Shown piece by piece: positions 42,321 to 50,320 of a stretch of 64,000 nt of DNA. Source of the stretch: Oscillospiraceae bacterium (GTDB taxonomy: Bacteria; Bacillota; Clostridia; Oscillospirales; Oscillospiraceae); assembly GCA_022800755.1 (NCBI GenBank), contig JAAWQX010000030.1, positions 28,372 through 92,371 of the forward strand, read 5' to 3'. The translations under genes were made by a program, and so were the position numbers. The notes beneath the pieces are model-generated. The model made no database searches. It was not told the DNA's origin and saw only the letters and a program-made list of their open reading frames with translations. How positions within the stretch are numbered: the first letter of the stretch is position 1; each line of letters opens with the position of its first letter.

Positions 42321-42354
42321 AAACAAGCTCAGACAAATGTCTGAGCTTGTTTTA
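42321..42354 (+). terminator. Terminator after hsdM
   Basis: Arms AAACAAGCTCAGACA and TGTCTGAGCTTGTTT around AA, followed by TATTTTA. Confidence 0.85.
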
Positions 42355-42385
42355 TTTTATGGTCTGTAACACCGGAATCGATAGG

Positions 42386-42547
42386 AACCTACCCAAATGG
42401 GTAGGGCAAGCATAGCGCCCGGCTATACACCGGGCACAATCGCGGGGACAACGCCCCCGCACCCCCAGCCCCTAAAGGGGAGAAATGGCAGAGAAGAAAA
42501 AGGTTGGACAATATGTCCAGCCTTTTCCTTTTGATAGGATTCGACAC
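42386..42547 (+). other. oriT-like structured block, copy 1 (truncated)
   Basis: A run of short hairpins: CCTACCC/GGGTAGG, GCCCGG/CCGGGC, GCGGGG/CCCCGC and CCCC/GGGG. It ends in the GGTTGGACA/TGTCCAGCC hairpin and CCTTTTGATAGGATTCGACAC. The same block precedes mobC at 60416-60610. Here it breaks off after CGACAC, where the rhuM gene begins. oriT function is inferred from its place before mob genes in the other island. Confidence 0.6.
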
Positions 42548-42615
42548 CCGGTAGAAGTTCAGCATTCCAATTCGAGAACAGATATGCTATACTATAATAG
42601 GTAAGAGGTGAACAT

Positions 42616-43680
42616 ATGATACCGGAAAACAAACTCCTGATTCGCAACAGTACAGTCGATTTTCTTGTCTTCACAAAGGACGCTCATGAAGAGGGGATCG
42701 AAGTACGCGTACAGGACAACAATGTCTGGCTGACGCAAAAGGCCATCAGCGAGCTTTTTGATGTGGAGCGCAGTGTTGTCACGAAGCACCTGAAGAAGAT
42801 ATTTGAAAGCGGCGAGTTGGACGAAAATTCAACTTGTGCATTTTTTGCACAAGTTGCGGACAACGGAAAGACCTATCAATATAAGTTTTATGCACTGCCT
42901 GCTATCATTGCGGTGGGCTATCGGGTCAATTCTCAGCGGGCCACGCAATTTCGCCAGTGGGCAACGAAGGTGCTGGACACCTTTGCCAAACAGGGTTATG
43001 TGCTGGATAAAGACCGCCTTATCAATGGGCAGGCCTTTGGTGAGGATTATTTCGACCACCTGATTTCTGAGATTCAGGAGATTCGCGCCAGCGAGCGCCG
43101 GTTTTACCAGAAGATCACGGATATTTACGCCACAGCGGTTGACTACTCCTTGGATAGCCAAATCACGAAGGACTTTTTTGCGACTGTGCAAAACAAGATG
43201 CACTACGCCGTTCACGGCAGTACCGCGGCCGAAGTGATCGTGGCACGAGCGGATCATACGAAGGAACATATGGGGCTGACATCATGGCACAACGCCCCGG
43301 ATGGGAAAATCGTGAAAGCCGATGTCTCCATAGCCAAGAATTATTTGTCCGTGGATGAGATGCAGGAACTGAATGAGATCGTGACGATGTATCTTGACTA
43401 CGCAACACGGCAGGCACGGCGTCATATCCCAATGACGATGGCGGATTGGGCATCAAAGCTGGATGCTTTCTTACAGTTCAATGACGCTGAGATTTTGCAG
43501 GACAAAGGGAAAGTAACTGCAGCCATCGCAAAGGCATTTGCGGAAAGCGAGTTTGAGCAGTACAGGATCATTCAAGATCGCTTATACCAAAGTGATTTTG
43601 ATAAGCTGATTGCTGCAGCTCAAGAGGATGAAGATATCGTGAATGTATCCAATGAACAGCAGATTGGACCAACAATGTAA
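42616..43680 (+). CDS. RhuM-family protein
   Basis: A 354-residue soluble protein of the 'virulence protein RhuM' family. The N-terminal segment VWLTQKAISELFDVERSVVTKHLKKIFESGEL is a DNA-binding-like helix-turn-helix, followed by YKFYALPAIIAVGYRVNSQRATQFRQWAT and a C-terminal domain with a Fic-like KADVSIAKNYLSVDEM region. RhuM proteins are common orphan cargo of genomic islands; their biochemical role is not settled. It has its own TATAAT at 42594 and GAGGTG before the ATG. It is flanked by two copies of the oriT-like hairpin, which suggests insertion at, or duplication of, that site. Confidence 0.88.
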   Translation: MIPENKLLIRNSTVDFLVFTKDAHEEGIEVRVQDNNVWLTQKAISELFDVERSVVTKHLKKIFESGELDENSTCAFFAQVADNGKTYQYKFYALPAIIAVGYRVNSQRATQFRQWATKVLDTFAKQGYVLDKDRLINGQAFGEDYFDHLISEIQEIRASERRFYQKITDIYATAVDYSLDSQITKDFFATVQNKMHYAVHGSTAAEVIVARADHTKEHMGLTSWHNAPDGKIVKADVSIAKNYLSVDEMQELNEIVTMYLDYATRQARRHIPMTMADWASKLDAFLQFNDAEILQDKGKVTAAIAKAFAESEFEQYRIIQDRLYQSDFDKLIAAAQEDEDIVNVSNEQQIGPTM

Positions 43681-43742
43681 TACAACGCGAGCAAGAACGC
43701 CGGGGGTATGACCTCGGCGCTCTTGCGCTTGAAGTGAAAAAG

Positions 43743-43829
43743 AAAAGGCTGGACATGTTTGTCCAGCTTTTTCCTTTTGATAGGATTCGACACATCACAT
43801 CTGTTACACTGAAATCGACAGAAACCAAC
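43743..43829 (+). other. oriT-like block, copy 2 (hairpin and putative nic region)
   Basis: AAAAGGCTGGACA/TGTCCAGC hairpin and CCTTTTGATAGGATTCGACAC, then TCTGTTACACTGAAATCGACAG as at 60577-60600. It continues past the point where copy 1 is cut. No mob gene follows; only a 26-codon ORF (MSTNFFQMSNRA...) of no recognisable family occupies the mobC position. Confidence 0.55.
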
Positions 43830-44235
43830 GAAAAGGGGTACCGAATGTCCACGAACTTTTTCCAAATGAGCAATAGAGCCAAAAGCAACCGTGACCGCCT
43901 GAGTGCCGCCGTGTGCGGTTTTTGAAACAAGGGAAACACCGTACACCCATCCGCAACAATTCGGACAAACCCGAGGCAGTTTTACGAGAATAAACGGAGC
44001 AGGATAAAAGGCTGACGCTTTTATGCGCCAGCCCGGTCGCTTCTGCCCGCAGTGCGGACAGTTAGTATCTATGGCGGTACTACTCAAAATTTGCGTCGCA
44101 ATAAACAAAGAATAACTGAACCTACCCCTCTTCACCAAATGCGGAAGAATATATTAACAAGACGAACTGAAAAGATTAAACACCCTTCCAGTCTGGGGAA
44201 AACCGAAAACTTTCAGTAGCTATTTCGCCGAGAGT
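43830..44235. other. Remnant stretch between oriT-like copy 2 and integrase module 3
   Basis: About 400 bases without a supported gene. It holds the 26-codon ORF at 43844, a 30-codon ORF at 44023 with CPQCGQ ending in LLKICVAINKE, and the island-end repeat at 44083. It is probably what is left after deletion of mobC/mobA-type genes. Confidence 0.5.
44083..44112 (+). repeat. Island-end repeat, right copy (defence island)
   Basis: CTCAAAATTTGCGTCGCAAT then AAACAAAGAA, matching the left copy at 29859 at all but a few positions. It is in the same orientation and marks the boundary between cargo and integrase module. Confidence 0.7.
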
Positions 44236-44241
44236 GTGGTA

Positions 44242-44281
44242 TGTGTTGTGGTTACCAAAATCAAAGGAGCTGAACAACACA
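44242..44281 (+). promoter_or_regulatory. Leader hairpin placing the SD in its loop (module 3)
   Basis: GTGTTGT pairs perfectly with ACAACAC, just before the ATG, with AAAGGAG in the loop. Upstream is the conserved TTTCAGTAGCTATTTCG element seen in modules 2 and 4. Confidence 0.55.
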
Positions 44282-44637
44282 TGAAAAAAGCAATCATACC
44301 AACGGCGATCCTCTGCACAGTTGTCTGCCTCGGGCTACATACTCAGTTGGGCAAAATAGGAGAGCCTATGCCGACTCCAGAACCACCGCAGGTGGAAGTA
44401 ACGGCGACACCTATCCCAACACCGAAAGTGGAAATCGAAGAACCCATCGTTGAAGTCATCATGCCTGAGCCGACACCAGAACCTGCAATTCAGCAGACAG
44501 TTACCAACCAAACTGTACAAGCCGGAGATATGGTGTACGTTCCCGGTTTCGGCTGGTTCGAGAGCCAGGGTGAGGGTACGGTGACCTACGACGAAAACAT
44601 CTACGAGAACGGCAACAAGGTTGGCATCATGGGATAA
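44281..44637 (+). CDS. Small proline-rich secreted or membrane-anchored protein (DUF6550-like), module 3
   Basis: A 118-residue protein with an N-terminal hydrophobic segment (MKKAIIPTAILCTVVCLGLH; may be a signal peptide or anchor), a Pro/Thr/Glu-rich linker (TPEPPQVEVTATPIPTP), and a short conserved C-terminal domain GDMVYVPGFGWFESQGEGTV...VGIMG. It precedes the integrase by 11 bases in all copies and shares a conserved leader. The domain looks like the one I recall as DUF6550; its function is unknown. The strict linkage suggests a role in the island's life cycle, for example at the envelope during transfer. The ATG at 44281 is supported by AAAGGAG and by comparison of copies. Confidence 0.8.
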   Translation: MKKAIIPTAILCTVVCLGLHTQLGKIGEPMPTPEPPQVEVTATPIPTPKVEIEEPIVEVIMPEPTPEPAIQQTVTNQTVQAGDMVYVPGFGWFESQGEGTVTYDENIYENGNKVGIMG

Positions 44638-44648
44638 GGAGGACAAAC

Positions 44649-45806
44649 ATGGCAAAAAGACGAGCAAACGGCGAGGGCAGCATCCGCAAAAGGTCTGACG
44701 GTCGCTGGGAGGGTCGATACACTGTCGGACATGACCCGAAAACCGGAAAACAGCAGTTCAAAAATGTACTTGGTAAGACCCAGACCGAAGTGAAGGAAAA
44801 ACTCAAAGCCGCTATTGAGAAAAGTAAAGGTTTAGACATCAGTCGAGCAGACCAGTTCACGCTCTCTGAATGGTTACGATACTGGCTTGATAACTATGGA
44901 AGAGTGTATCTCAGGCCTTCATCATTGACGAACTATACCGGATTTCTGGATAACCAAATCTCCAATGATAAAATTAGAGACATCAAGTTGACCAAACTCA
45001 CCACCAACGACCTGCAGCAGTTCTATAACCGCATGAGTGAGAGCGGCAGAGTACAGAGAAAAGAATCACAGAACAAGCCCAAAGGCTTGTCTGCGAAAAC
45101 CGTACGCAATATTCAATGCTTCATCTCCCATGCCATGAACCGGGCAGTGGATGAGAAACTCATCTCAGAGAACCCGGCAAGTCGATGTATCCTCCCCAAG
45201 AAAGAGCAAAAGGAAATTGAAATCCTACCTCTGACCGATTTGCAGAGGTTCTTTGAAGAAGCCAAAAAATCTGGGGTTTTTGAACTTTACTATACTGAGC
45301 TCGCCACAGGTCTACGACGAGGAGAATTACTTGGTCTCAAATGGACAGACATCGACTTCAACGCCAATAGCATCTACATCCAACGCCAAATCACCCGAGC
45401 GGACGGCGAAGTAAAGGAATCACCACTTAAAACGAAAAATGCCTATCGGCAAATCATCGTACCACCAGAGGTGACAGAGATACTAAAACAGAAAAAGGAG
45501 CGAGAAAACGGCTTCTCCGAATATGTATTCTCCTCACCCACTGGTGGCCCAATCTCACCGGACAGTGTCTTGAAAATGCTCCACCGTGTTCTCAAACGGG
45601 CAGGCCTCGAAAAAGTCCGCTTCCATGCCCTGCGGCACACCTTCGCAACCATGGCATTGCAAAACGGCGTGGACGTAAAGACCCTCTCCGGTCTCCTCGG
45701 CCACTACTCCGCTGGATTCACCCTCGACACATACGGCCATATCACCCCGGCAATGAAACAGGACGCAGCCGAAAAAGTTGGCACCTTTCTCTCCGCTTCT
45801 CTTTAA
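44649..45806 (+). CDS. int: Tyrosine recombinase/integrase, intact (module 3)
   Basis: A 385-residue Tn916-type integrase. Residues 1-60 are an AP2-like arm-binding domain (GSIRKRSDGRWEGRYTVG), ~75-170 a SAM-like core-binding domain, and ~195-380 the catalytic domain. Its active-site residues are visible: ATGLRRGE (Arg), HALRHTFAT (His-x-x-Arg), LLGHYS (His) and LDTYGH (nucleophilic Tyr). It catalyses site-specific integration and excision at the adjacent tRNA-Arg fragment. It is ~95% identical by eye to the integrase at 62682, so the two could act on each other's sites. Start after GGAGGACAAAC. Confidence 0.95.
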   Translation: MAKRRANGEGSIRKRSDGRWEGRYTVGHDPKTGKQQFKNVLGKTQTEVKEKLKAAIEKSKGLDISRADQFTLSEWLRYWLDNYGRVYLRPSSLTNYTGFLDNQISNDKIRDIKLTKLTTNDLQQFYNRMSESGRVQRKESQNKPKGLSAKTVRNIQCFISHAMNRAVDEKLISENPASRCILPKKEQKEIEILPLTDLQRFFEEAKKSGVFELYYTELATGLRRGELLGLKWTDIDFNANSIYIQRQITRADGEVKESPLKTKNAYRQIIVPPEVTEILKQKKERENGFSEYVFSSPTGGPISPDSVLKMLHRVLKRAGLEKVRFHALRHTFATMALQNGVDVKTLSGLLGHYSAGFTLDTYGHITPAMKQDAAEKVGTFLSASL

Positions 45807-45829
45807 CCCTTTCCCCTCCCAACTCCCGT

Positions 45830-45849
45830 ATGGGTCACGGTATGGGTCA
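45830..45849 (+). repeat. Paired ATGGGTCA arm-type repeat, integrase side (module 3)
   Basis: ATGGGTCA-CGGT-ATGGGTCA between integrase stop and terminator, identical in spacing and spacer to 29571. Confidence 0.65.
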
Positions 45850-45890
45850 ACACAAATCAACACCCCGTGAAAAGTTCCGAAAAACACAAA

Positions 45891-45924
45891 AACAGCCCCG
45901 AAATCCGCAGATTTCGGGGCTGTT
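45891..45924 (+). terminator. Terminator after integrase (module 3)
   Basis: Arms AACAGCCCCGAAAT and ATTTCGGGGCTGTT; the stem sequence differs from modules 2 and 4 while its position is conserved. Confidence 0.8.
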
Positions 45925-45969
45925 TGGCACGCCGTAAGAGATTCGAACTCCTGACCTTCTGGTCCGTAG
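45925..45969 (-). other. att core: 3' half of tRNA-Arg(ACG), incomplete
   Basis: Same tRNA 3' half as at 29666, except that the T-stem is AGGAG/CTCTT and not AGGGG/CCCTT, a compensated base-pair change. The 5' half is absent, so it is an att scar. Confidence 0.85.
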
Positions 45970-46083
45970 CTGCGGTCAGAGCATGAATTGGACACTGTTG
46001 GGAAATTTATAGGCCTTTTCACTCGGAGAAATTTGCTTTTTGAGTTCCTTTGCTCCGTTGTTTCCGTCCGCTGATTTTCGCTT

Positions 46084-46103
46084 ATGGGTCAAAACATGGG
46101 TCA
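46084..46103 (+). repeat. Paired ATGGGTCA arm-type repeat, far side of att (module 3/4 junction)
   Basis: ATGGGTCA-AAAC-ATGGGTCA, same spacing and spacer as at 29825, in the left end of the last island. Confidence 0.65.
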
Positions 46104-46119
46104 ACAAAAAAGTACCGCC

Positions 46120-46149
46120 CCAAAATTTGCCCCGCAATAAACAAAGAAA
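46120..46149 (+). repeat. Island-end repeat, left copy (surface island)
   Basis: CCAAAATTTGCCCCGCAATA then AACAAAGAA; partner of the copy at 62191. Confidence 0.65.
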
Positions 46150-46249
46150 AGGCCGTCTGGCAAAGGGCAGATCATTAGCGATGTCCTTTTGTGTTGTTTC
46201 GGAAACAAGTCCACCGTAGTGCGCCATAAGGGATTGGCCCATTCAGCCA

Positions 46250-46300
46250 TCTTTACTCCATCATTTCCGCCCGCTGATTTCCTATGATGGGTCAATATTG
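46250..46300 (+). repeat. Partial second copy of the island left end
   Basis: TTACTCCATCATTTCCGCCCGCTGATTTCC...ATGGGTCAA resembles 46048-46091 (TTGCTCCGTTGTTTCCGTCC...ATGGGTCAA). Only one ATGGGTCA remains. It may be the scar of a further, lost island. Confidence 0.45.
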
Positions 46301-46304
46301 TCGT

Positions 46305-46757
46305 CTAATCATGGATTGACAGATTCTTCGGTCTTTCATCATAGCCAAATGCTGAACGTTCGGCCTCTTCATCATAACCATAATTCATTGGCTGAACATC
46401 AGTTGCCGCATCAAAAAATGTATCCCATAAATATGAAATCTGAATCCAAACATGTTTCTCTTGATCTCGTCTAAACCAAAATATGCCATCTTCTAACTTC
46501 GCGCAAAAGCGATGATCGAACCAATAATACTTTATGGATTTAGGGGGCACATTCCACTTACATCCGCAGCTATTGCAGTAGGTCCACTCCGGCTGTGCTT
46601 CTACTCCGCAGTGCTTGTACACGCACAGCGCATCCGGCGAGGCCTTTTCCAAATGTCCCCATATTACTTTCATCGGATACTGAGCAATATACCGCCCGCA
46701 AAAGCCGCACCTCTCTGAAAACTCTGGATTGTCCTGTTTGCACCGTTCACATTTCAT
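46305..46757 (-). CDS. Small zinc-ribbon protein
   Basis: A 150-residue protein with two Cys-pair knuckles, MKCERCKQDNPEFSERCGFCG and CGVEAQPEWTYCNSCGCKW, forming zinc ribbons. An aromatic-rich C-terminal domain (KYYWFDHRFCAKLEDGIFWF) follows, with no membrane segment. I do not recognise a named family for the C-terminal part. It is the last gene in a minus-strand group of zinc-ribbon genes and may be an adaptor for the two membrane-bound zinc-ribbon proteins upstream. Start at 46757 after a GGGGG stretch. Confidence 0.7.
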   Translation of the reverse strand: MKCERCKQDNPEFSERCGFCGRYIAQYPMKVIWGHLEKASPDALCVYKHCGVEAQPEWTYCNSCGCKWNVPPKSIKYYWFDHRFCAKLEDGIFWFRRDQEKHVWIQISYLWDTFFDAATDVQPMNYGYDEEAERSAFGYDERPKNLSIHD

Positions 46758-46800
46758 TGGTAAGTCCCCCCATATCGTTCCTTATTCAAAGACTTGTGCT

Positions 46801-47775
46801 CTACCTAACCGCATGTCCTATGATTGTCTCGGCAAACCGCCCAAACCCAATCATATTTTTTGATTTCATCATCTGATGTATCGTCTTTTGATTTCCCGCA
46901 TAAGTCAGCTGTATTTGTTGAACCGCTGACCAACTCAGTTGGAATGAGACAAACCCATTTACAATCAAAGCCGCCAGTATAATAGCCGTATATCCTTTCA
47001 AAAATTTCCCTGATTTTTGCACTGGTGCAATCGCGTAAACAGACGCAATACCCCAGATATACCAAACAATGCGGGAAATCAACACAAAAAACAACCCCAA
47101 GCGCAAAGAAAGAGGAAACATCACAACAGATAGCAACAAAATTGCTGTTACGGGAACAGTGCCGTTTACGCATATCATTATCACATTAGGAAATCGGCAC
47201 GGTTTCCCAAGGTATTTTGACAAAAGATAATATGCTGTGGCATAAATCATAACCGATGCGGCAGCGAGTAAGATTCCGACCAGAATGCAAATAAAAACCG
47301 GCAAATTCAAAGAAAAAGAATATCCTGAATATCCAAATGCTGTGCGAAGTGCGTCCTTGAAAAAACTGCTTCCGCAAGCTATGGCCACATATAAGGCAAG
47401 GGAGGTTGTCATGGCATATATCCCTGCAATTATCAGAACTACCCATTTACTAAACTTCTTTGTTGTAGTCATCATCGCTTCGACAGGATTGGAGAAATAT
47501 GATTTTACAAATTCAAAAAAATCATGGAGTACCAAAAGCGCACCTGCCTGCTTTCCAGATTTCGATACAAGTTTCGTTCCGCATTTCGGACAATATACTG
47601 TACCGCTGGGACAATGGGTTTGATATCTATTACAAATGAACTCTGGCTGATCCTCTTTCCTCTCCGAACCTTCTATAATCGTCTCGTTTTCTTCTGTTAC
47701 GCTTATCGCCGTTCCGCAGTCTGAGCAAAATAACGACTGTTCCGGAATGCTTGCTCCGCAATGTATGCACCACAT
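46801..47775 (-). CDS. Zinc-ribbon polytopic membrane protein (Yip1-like)
   Basis: A 324-residue protein. The N-terminal ~75 residues hold two zinc-ribbon units (MWCIHCGASIPEQSLFCSDCG; CPSGTVYCPKCG). The remainder has about five hydrophobic helices (VVLIIAGIYAMTTSLALYVAIA; LPVFICILVGILLAAASVMIYA) in a Yip1-like arrangement common in Firmicutes. Function unknown; such proteins are thought to act in envelope homeostasis. It sits between the small zinc-ribbon gene and the TPR/YD protein. Start at 47775 after AAAGGAGCATC. Confidence 0.75.
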   Translation of the reverse strand: MWCIHCGASIPEQSLFCSDCGTAISVTEENETIIEGSERKEDQPEFICNRYQTHCPSGTVYCPKCGTKLVSKSGKQAGALLVLHDFFEFVKSYFSNPVEAMMTTTKKFSKWVVLIIAGIYAMTTSLALYVAIACGSSFFKDALRTAFGYSGYSFSLNLPVFICILVGILLAAASVMIYATAYYLLSKYLGKPCRFPNVIMICVNGTVPVTAILLLSVVMFPLSLRLGLFFVLISRIVWYIWGIASVYAIAPVQKSGKFLKGYTAIILAALIVNGFVSFQLSWSAVQQIQLTYAGNQKTIHQMMKSKNMIGFGRFAETIIGHAVR

Positions 47776-47828
47776 ACTCTGATGCTCCTTTCTCTGTTTA
47801 TCTCTTAGCCACAGTAATGCCTTTGTAA

Positions 47829-50192
47829 TTAGCGGTAATCGTACCTATATAAATCCCCAAGAGACCCATTGGATAAATATTCCATCGTGAAAGACAAATG
47901 ACCTTTGCCTTCAGATACATTATGAGTTGGGTTATAAGTAATCAGGTTATAAACAAATACTTTAACACAGGCCAAATCCCCGGAACTGTCATATTCTTTT
48001 TCAAGAATCAAATTTCCATATTTATTGTACATATATGTTTTGCGGCTTGTTAACGATTCACCGGTCGATTTGATGTACTCCGCTTTTTTCTGGCCATAAG
48101 AATTGTATTCGTATTCCGCCGAATAGACGCAGCGGTTATCCGCATACATAATATCGCTGGTAAGATTCCCATTCTCATCATATAAGTAAACTCTTTGTGA
48201 CAATAGTCCGGTCTCATCAAAACGGTTCTCTTCAACGATTTGATTGCGGTCATTGTAGGTATAACTTGTCCAATCGGTCCTGACACGGTCTTCATAGTCA
48301 TATTGATGCGTATGGGATTCTTTGATTCGATTTCCATTCGTGTCATATTCGTATGTATAATATCCGCCTTCCTGCTCCATGTATCCTAAATAATCCATAC
48401 GAATACACTGGCCGGCTTCATTGTAGGTATACCGCTCTCCCCCGCCTTCCATGTGATCAGCGAATTCAATTAAGTTCTCATTGTCGTCATAAGTATATGT
48501 CTGGTCTCCGACAAAATCCCCGGTGTCATTATCATACGCAATCATCTTCGTCAAATTCCTGTTTTCCGTATCATCATATTCGTAGACATACCGGTACGCC
48601 CAATAACAGCAATTCGCAGAGGTTCGTTTGCCTTCCGTATATCCGTCAGAAGTATACCAGTTCCCATTTTTGTAACATTCTATTTCACGAATCGCTTCCA
48701 TACTGCGGGACACAGTTTCCTCGCTTTTATGCTCATCACCCAGCTGCAAATAAAGCTCAGATAAGCGGTCGTATGCGGTTGCGTTTTGCGGGTCTAATTG
48801 AATAACGCTCTCAAAGCCTGCAATTGCCGCGTCAAAATCATGCCGCTTCCAGTTTTCCATCGCAGAGTTAAATTCGTTCAGCCACGTTTCCGAACCAAAA
48901 TCAGGAACAAGATTGAGCCATTCAAGTTCGGAGAATGTCCATTCCATCCATTCTTCCATAGCGTCTGTATAGTGCTCGTAAGAATAGAGTATCGTTCCAA
49001 GTGCGCTTCCGCCAGGGCCGATAATGCCCGCACTCATACGGTTTCCCGATGCGTCATATTCATAGCTTCGCTGTTCCGTAACCATATTGGCCATATCATA
49101 ATGCGTTTCTGTTTTTAATCGCCCATATTCGTCATACGTATAGCCAATAGACCGATCTACCATATTATCTTCAATATATCGGACTTCCTTTGCCAAATCT
49201 TCATATTCGTTGTACTCATATATCTCGCGCATGGAAAGAACTCTTTCCGTTTCATTGTAGTACCCGTAAGTCAATTTTTGCGCCAAAAGGCCGTTATCGC
49301 CGTACTGATACTCGGTGATATAGTATTTTGCTGTTTCGTAGCTTCTGCCCTTATCATAGCATGTCTCGCTAACTCTGCGGCCGTCTTCACCAATTTCATA
49401 ATCATATGCGGCGTAAACACCGTCTTCGTCATACCATATCATACTGACGCAGTTTCCGTTTTCATCGTAATAGTATTCTCTGTCATTGGAATCCGTCTCA
49501 ATGCTATCCAACTGCCCCCCCAAATTGTACCGATAAGTCACCGCTTGGGAAATAGACTGGTCGTCTACGGTTTTATTCTCCAAATCATTCTGATCCACAT
49601 CAAACGTTGCAAGCAGATATCCGTTTTTACTATATGCCTCCACAGAGATGTCGTCTTCTCGGCTGTCGCTTTCAAATACCATTCTCAATTGGCTCGCCTC
49701 GCGAGATTCGCGCAGAACCTCCGCACTGTCCGACTCTCTGCCAAGGGCTTCATAAACCGTTGACAGCCGTTGATAAGCGGTAACATTCATCGGGTCAAGT
49801 TCAATCGCTTTTTGAAAGCACCTGATGGCCTTATCCGTATCGTGTGTTGCCCATGCTTCCATACCCGCTAAAAAGGTTTTCTCCCATGTTGGTCTTGTAA
49901 TGCTGAAAATACCAACAGCAACACAGATAACAGCTGCCAACACCGCAATCACTAATGGCACTTTTTTCGACCTTTTCTTTTTCTCTGGCTTATAGCTTGA
50001 CCCCTCCGATGGAATATTACTATTCGGCATCGTCATTTCGGCGCCGCATTGTGCGCAAAAGCGTTGATTTTCTTCCGCTTGCGCTCCACACTTTGGACAA
50101 ATTTGTGCCAGATCAATCTCCACCTGTTTCCCACAAAAATTGCAGAACTTGGCGCTGTCCGATAATTCCTGCCCACATGATTTACAATTCAT
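47829..50192 (-). CDS. Zinc-ribbon, single-pass protein with two TPR + YD-repeat blocks
   Basis: A 787-residue protein. Residues 1-55 carry two zinc ribbons (CKSCGQ...FCNFCG; CPKCG...FCAQCG), then a basic stretch and one transmembrane helix (~78-97, VPLVIAVLAAVICVAVGIF). The exposed part is an internal duplication: a TPR-like pair (KAIRCFQKAIELDPMNVTAY; AAIAGFESVIQLDPQNATAY) each followed by many YD/RHS-like repeats of the form YDENGNxx..xYDxxG. It therefore has a cytoplasmic zinc-ribbon tail and a large outside binding or scaffold region. No toxin domain or RHS core-protease motif is visible at the end. Start at 50192 after AAAGGACAGAG. Confidence 0.8.
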   Translation of the reverse strand: MNCKSCGQELSDSAKFCNFCGKQVEIDLAQICPKCGAQAEENQRFCAQCGAEMTMPNSNIPSEGSSYKPEKKKRSKKVPLVIAVLAAVICVAVGIFSITRPTWEKTFLAGMEAWATHDTDKAIRCFQKAIELDPMNVTAYQRLSTVYEALGRESDSAEVLRESREASQLRMVFESDSREDDISVEAYSKNGYLLATFDVDQNDLENKTVDDQSISQAVTYRYNLGGQLDSIETDSNDREYYYDENGNCVSMIWYDEDGVYAAYDYEIGEDGRRVSETCYDKGRSYETAKYYITEYQYGDNGLLAQKLTYGYYNETERVLSMREIYEYNEYEDLAKEVRYIEDNMVDRSIGYTYDEYGRLKTETHYDMANMVTEQRSYEYDASGNRMSAGIIGPGGSALGTILYSYEHYTDAMEEWMEWTFSELEWLNLVPDFGSETWLNEFNSAMENWKRHDFDAAIAGFESVIQLDPQNATAYDRLSELYLQLGDEHKSEETVSRSMEAIREIECYKNGNWYTSDGYTEGKRTSANCCYWAYRYVYEYDDTENRNLTKMIAYDNDTGDFVGDQTYTYDDNENLIEFADHMEGGGERYTYNEAGQCIRMDYLGYMEQEGGYYTYEYDTNGNRIKESHTHQYDYEDRVRTDWTSYTYNDRNQIVEENRFDETGLLSQRVYLYDENGNLTSDIMYADNRCVYSAEYEYNSYGQKKAEYIKSTGESLTSRKTYMYNKYGNLILEKEYDSSGDLACVKVFVYNLITYNPTHNVSEGKGHLSFTMEYLSNGSLGDLYRYDYR

Positions 50193-50235
50193 CTCTCTGT
50201 CCTTTCCCTATCGTCCTTTTGAGACTCTCATATCA

Positions 50236-50272
50236 ACAGCCTCCGAAGGCAAAAATTGCCTTCGGAGGCTCC
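50236..50272 (-). terminator. Hairpin between the stalk-domain gene and the TPR/YD gene
   Basis: Arms AGCCTCCGAAGGCAA and TTGCCTTCGGAGGCT around AAA. It likely ends the upstream minus-strand transcript. Confidence 0.65.
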
Positions 50273-50320
50273 GTTTTGAACTACGCAGTCTGATTTCTTT
50301 TAGTCCTGGCGCACACACGT

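Noticed and set aside
43620-44138. 172-aa minus-strand ORF with CPHCGQ
   Set aside because: It overlaps the rhuM end and the oriT-like repeat; no RBS, and the Cys motif is palindromic by chance between strands.
47829-50192. RHS toxin
   Set aside because: YD-like repeats are present, but no RHS core-associated motif, cleavage site, C-terminal toxin or immunity gene can be seen.
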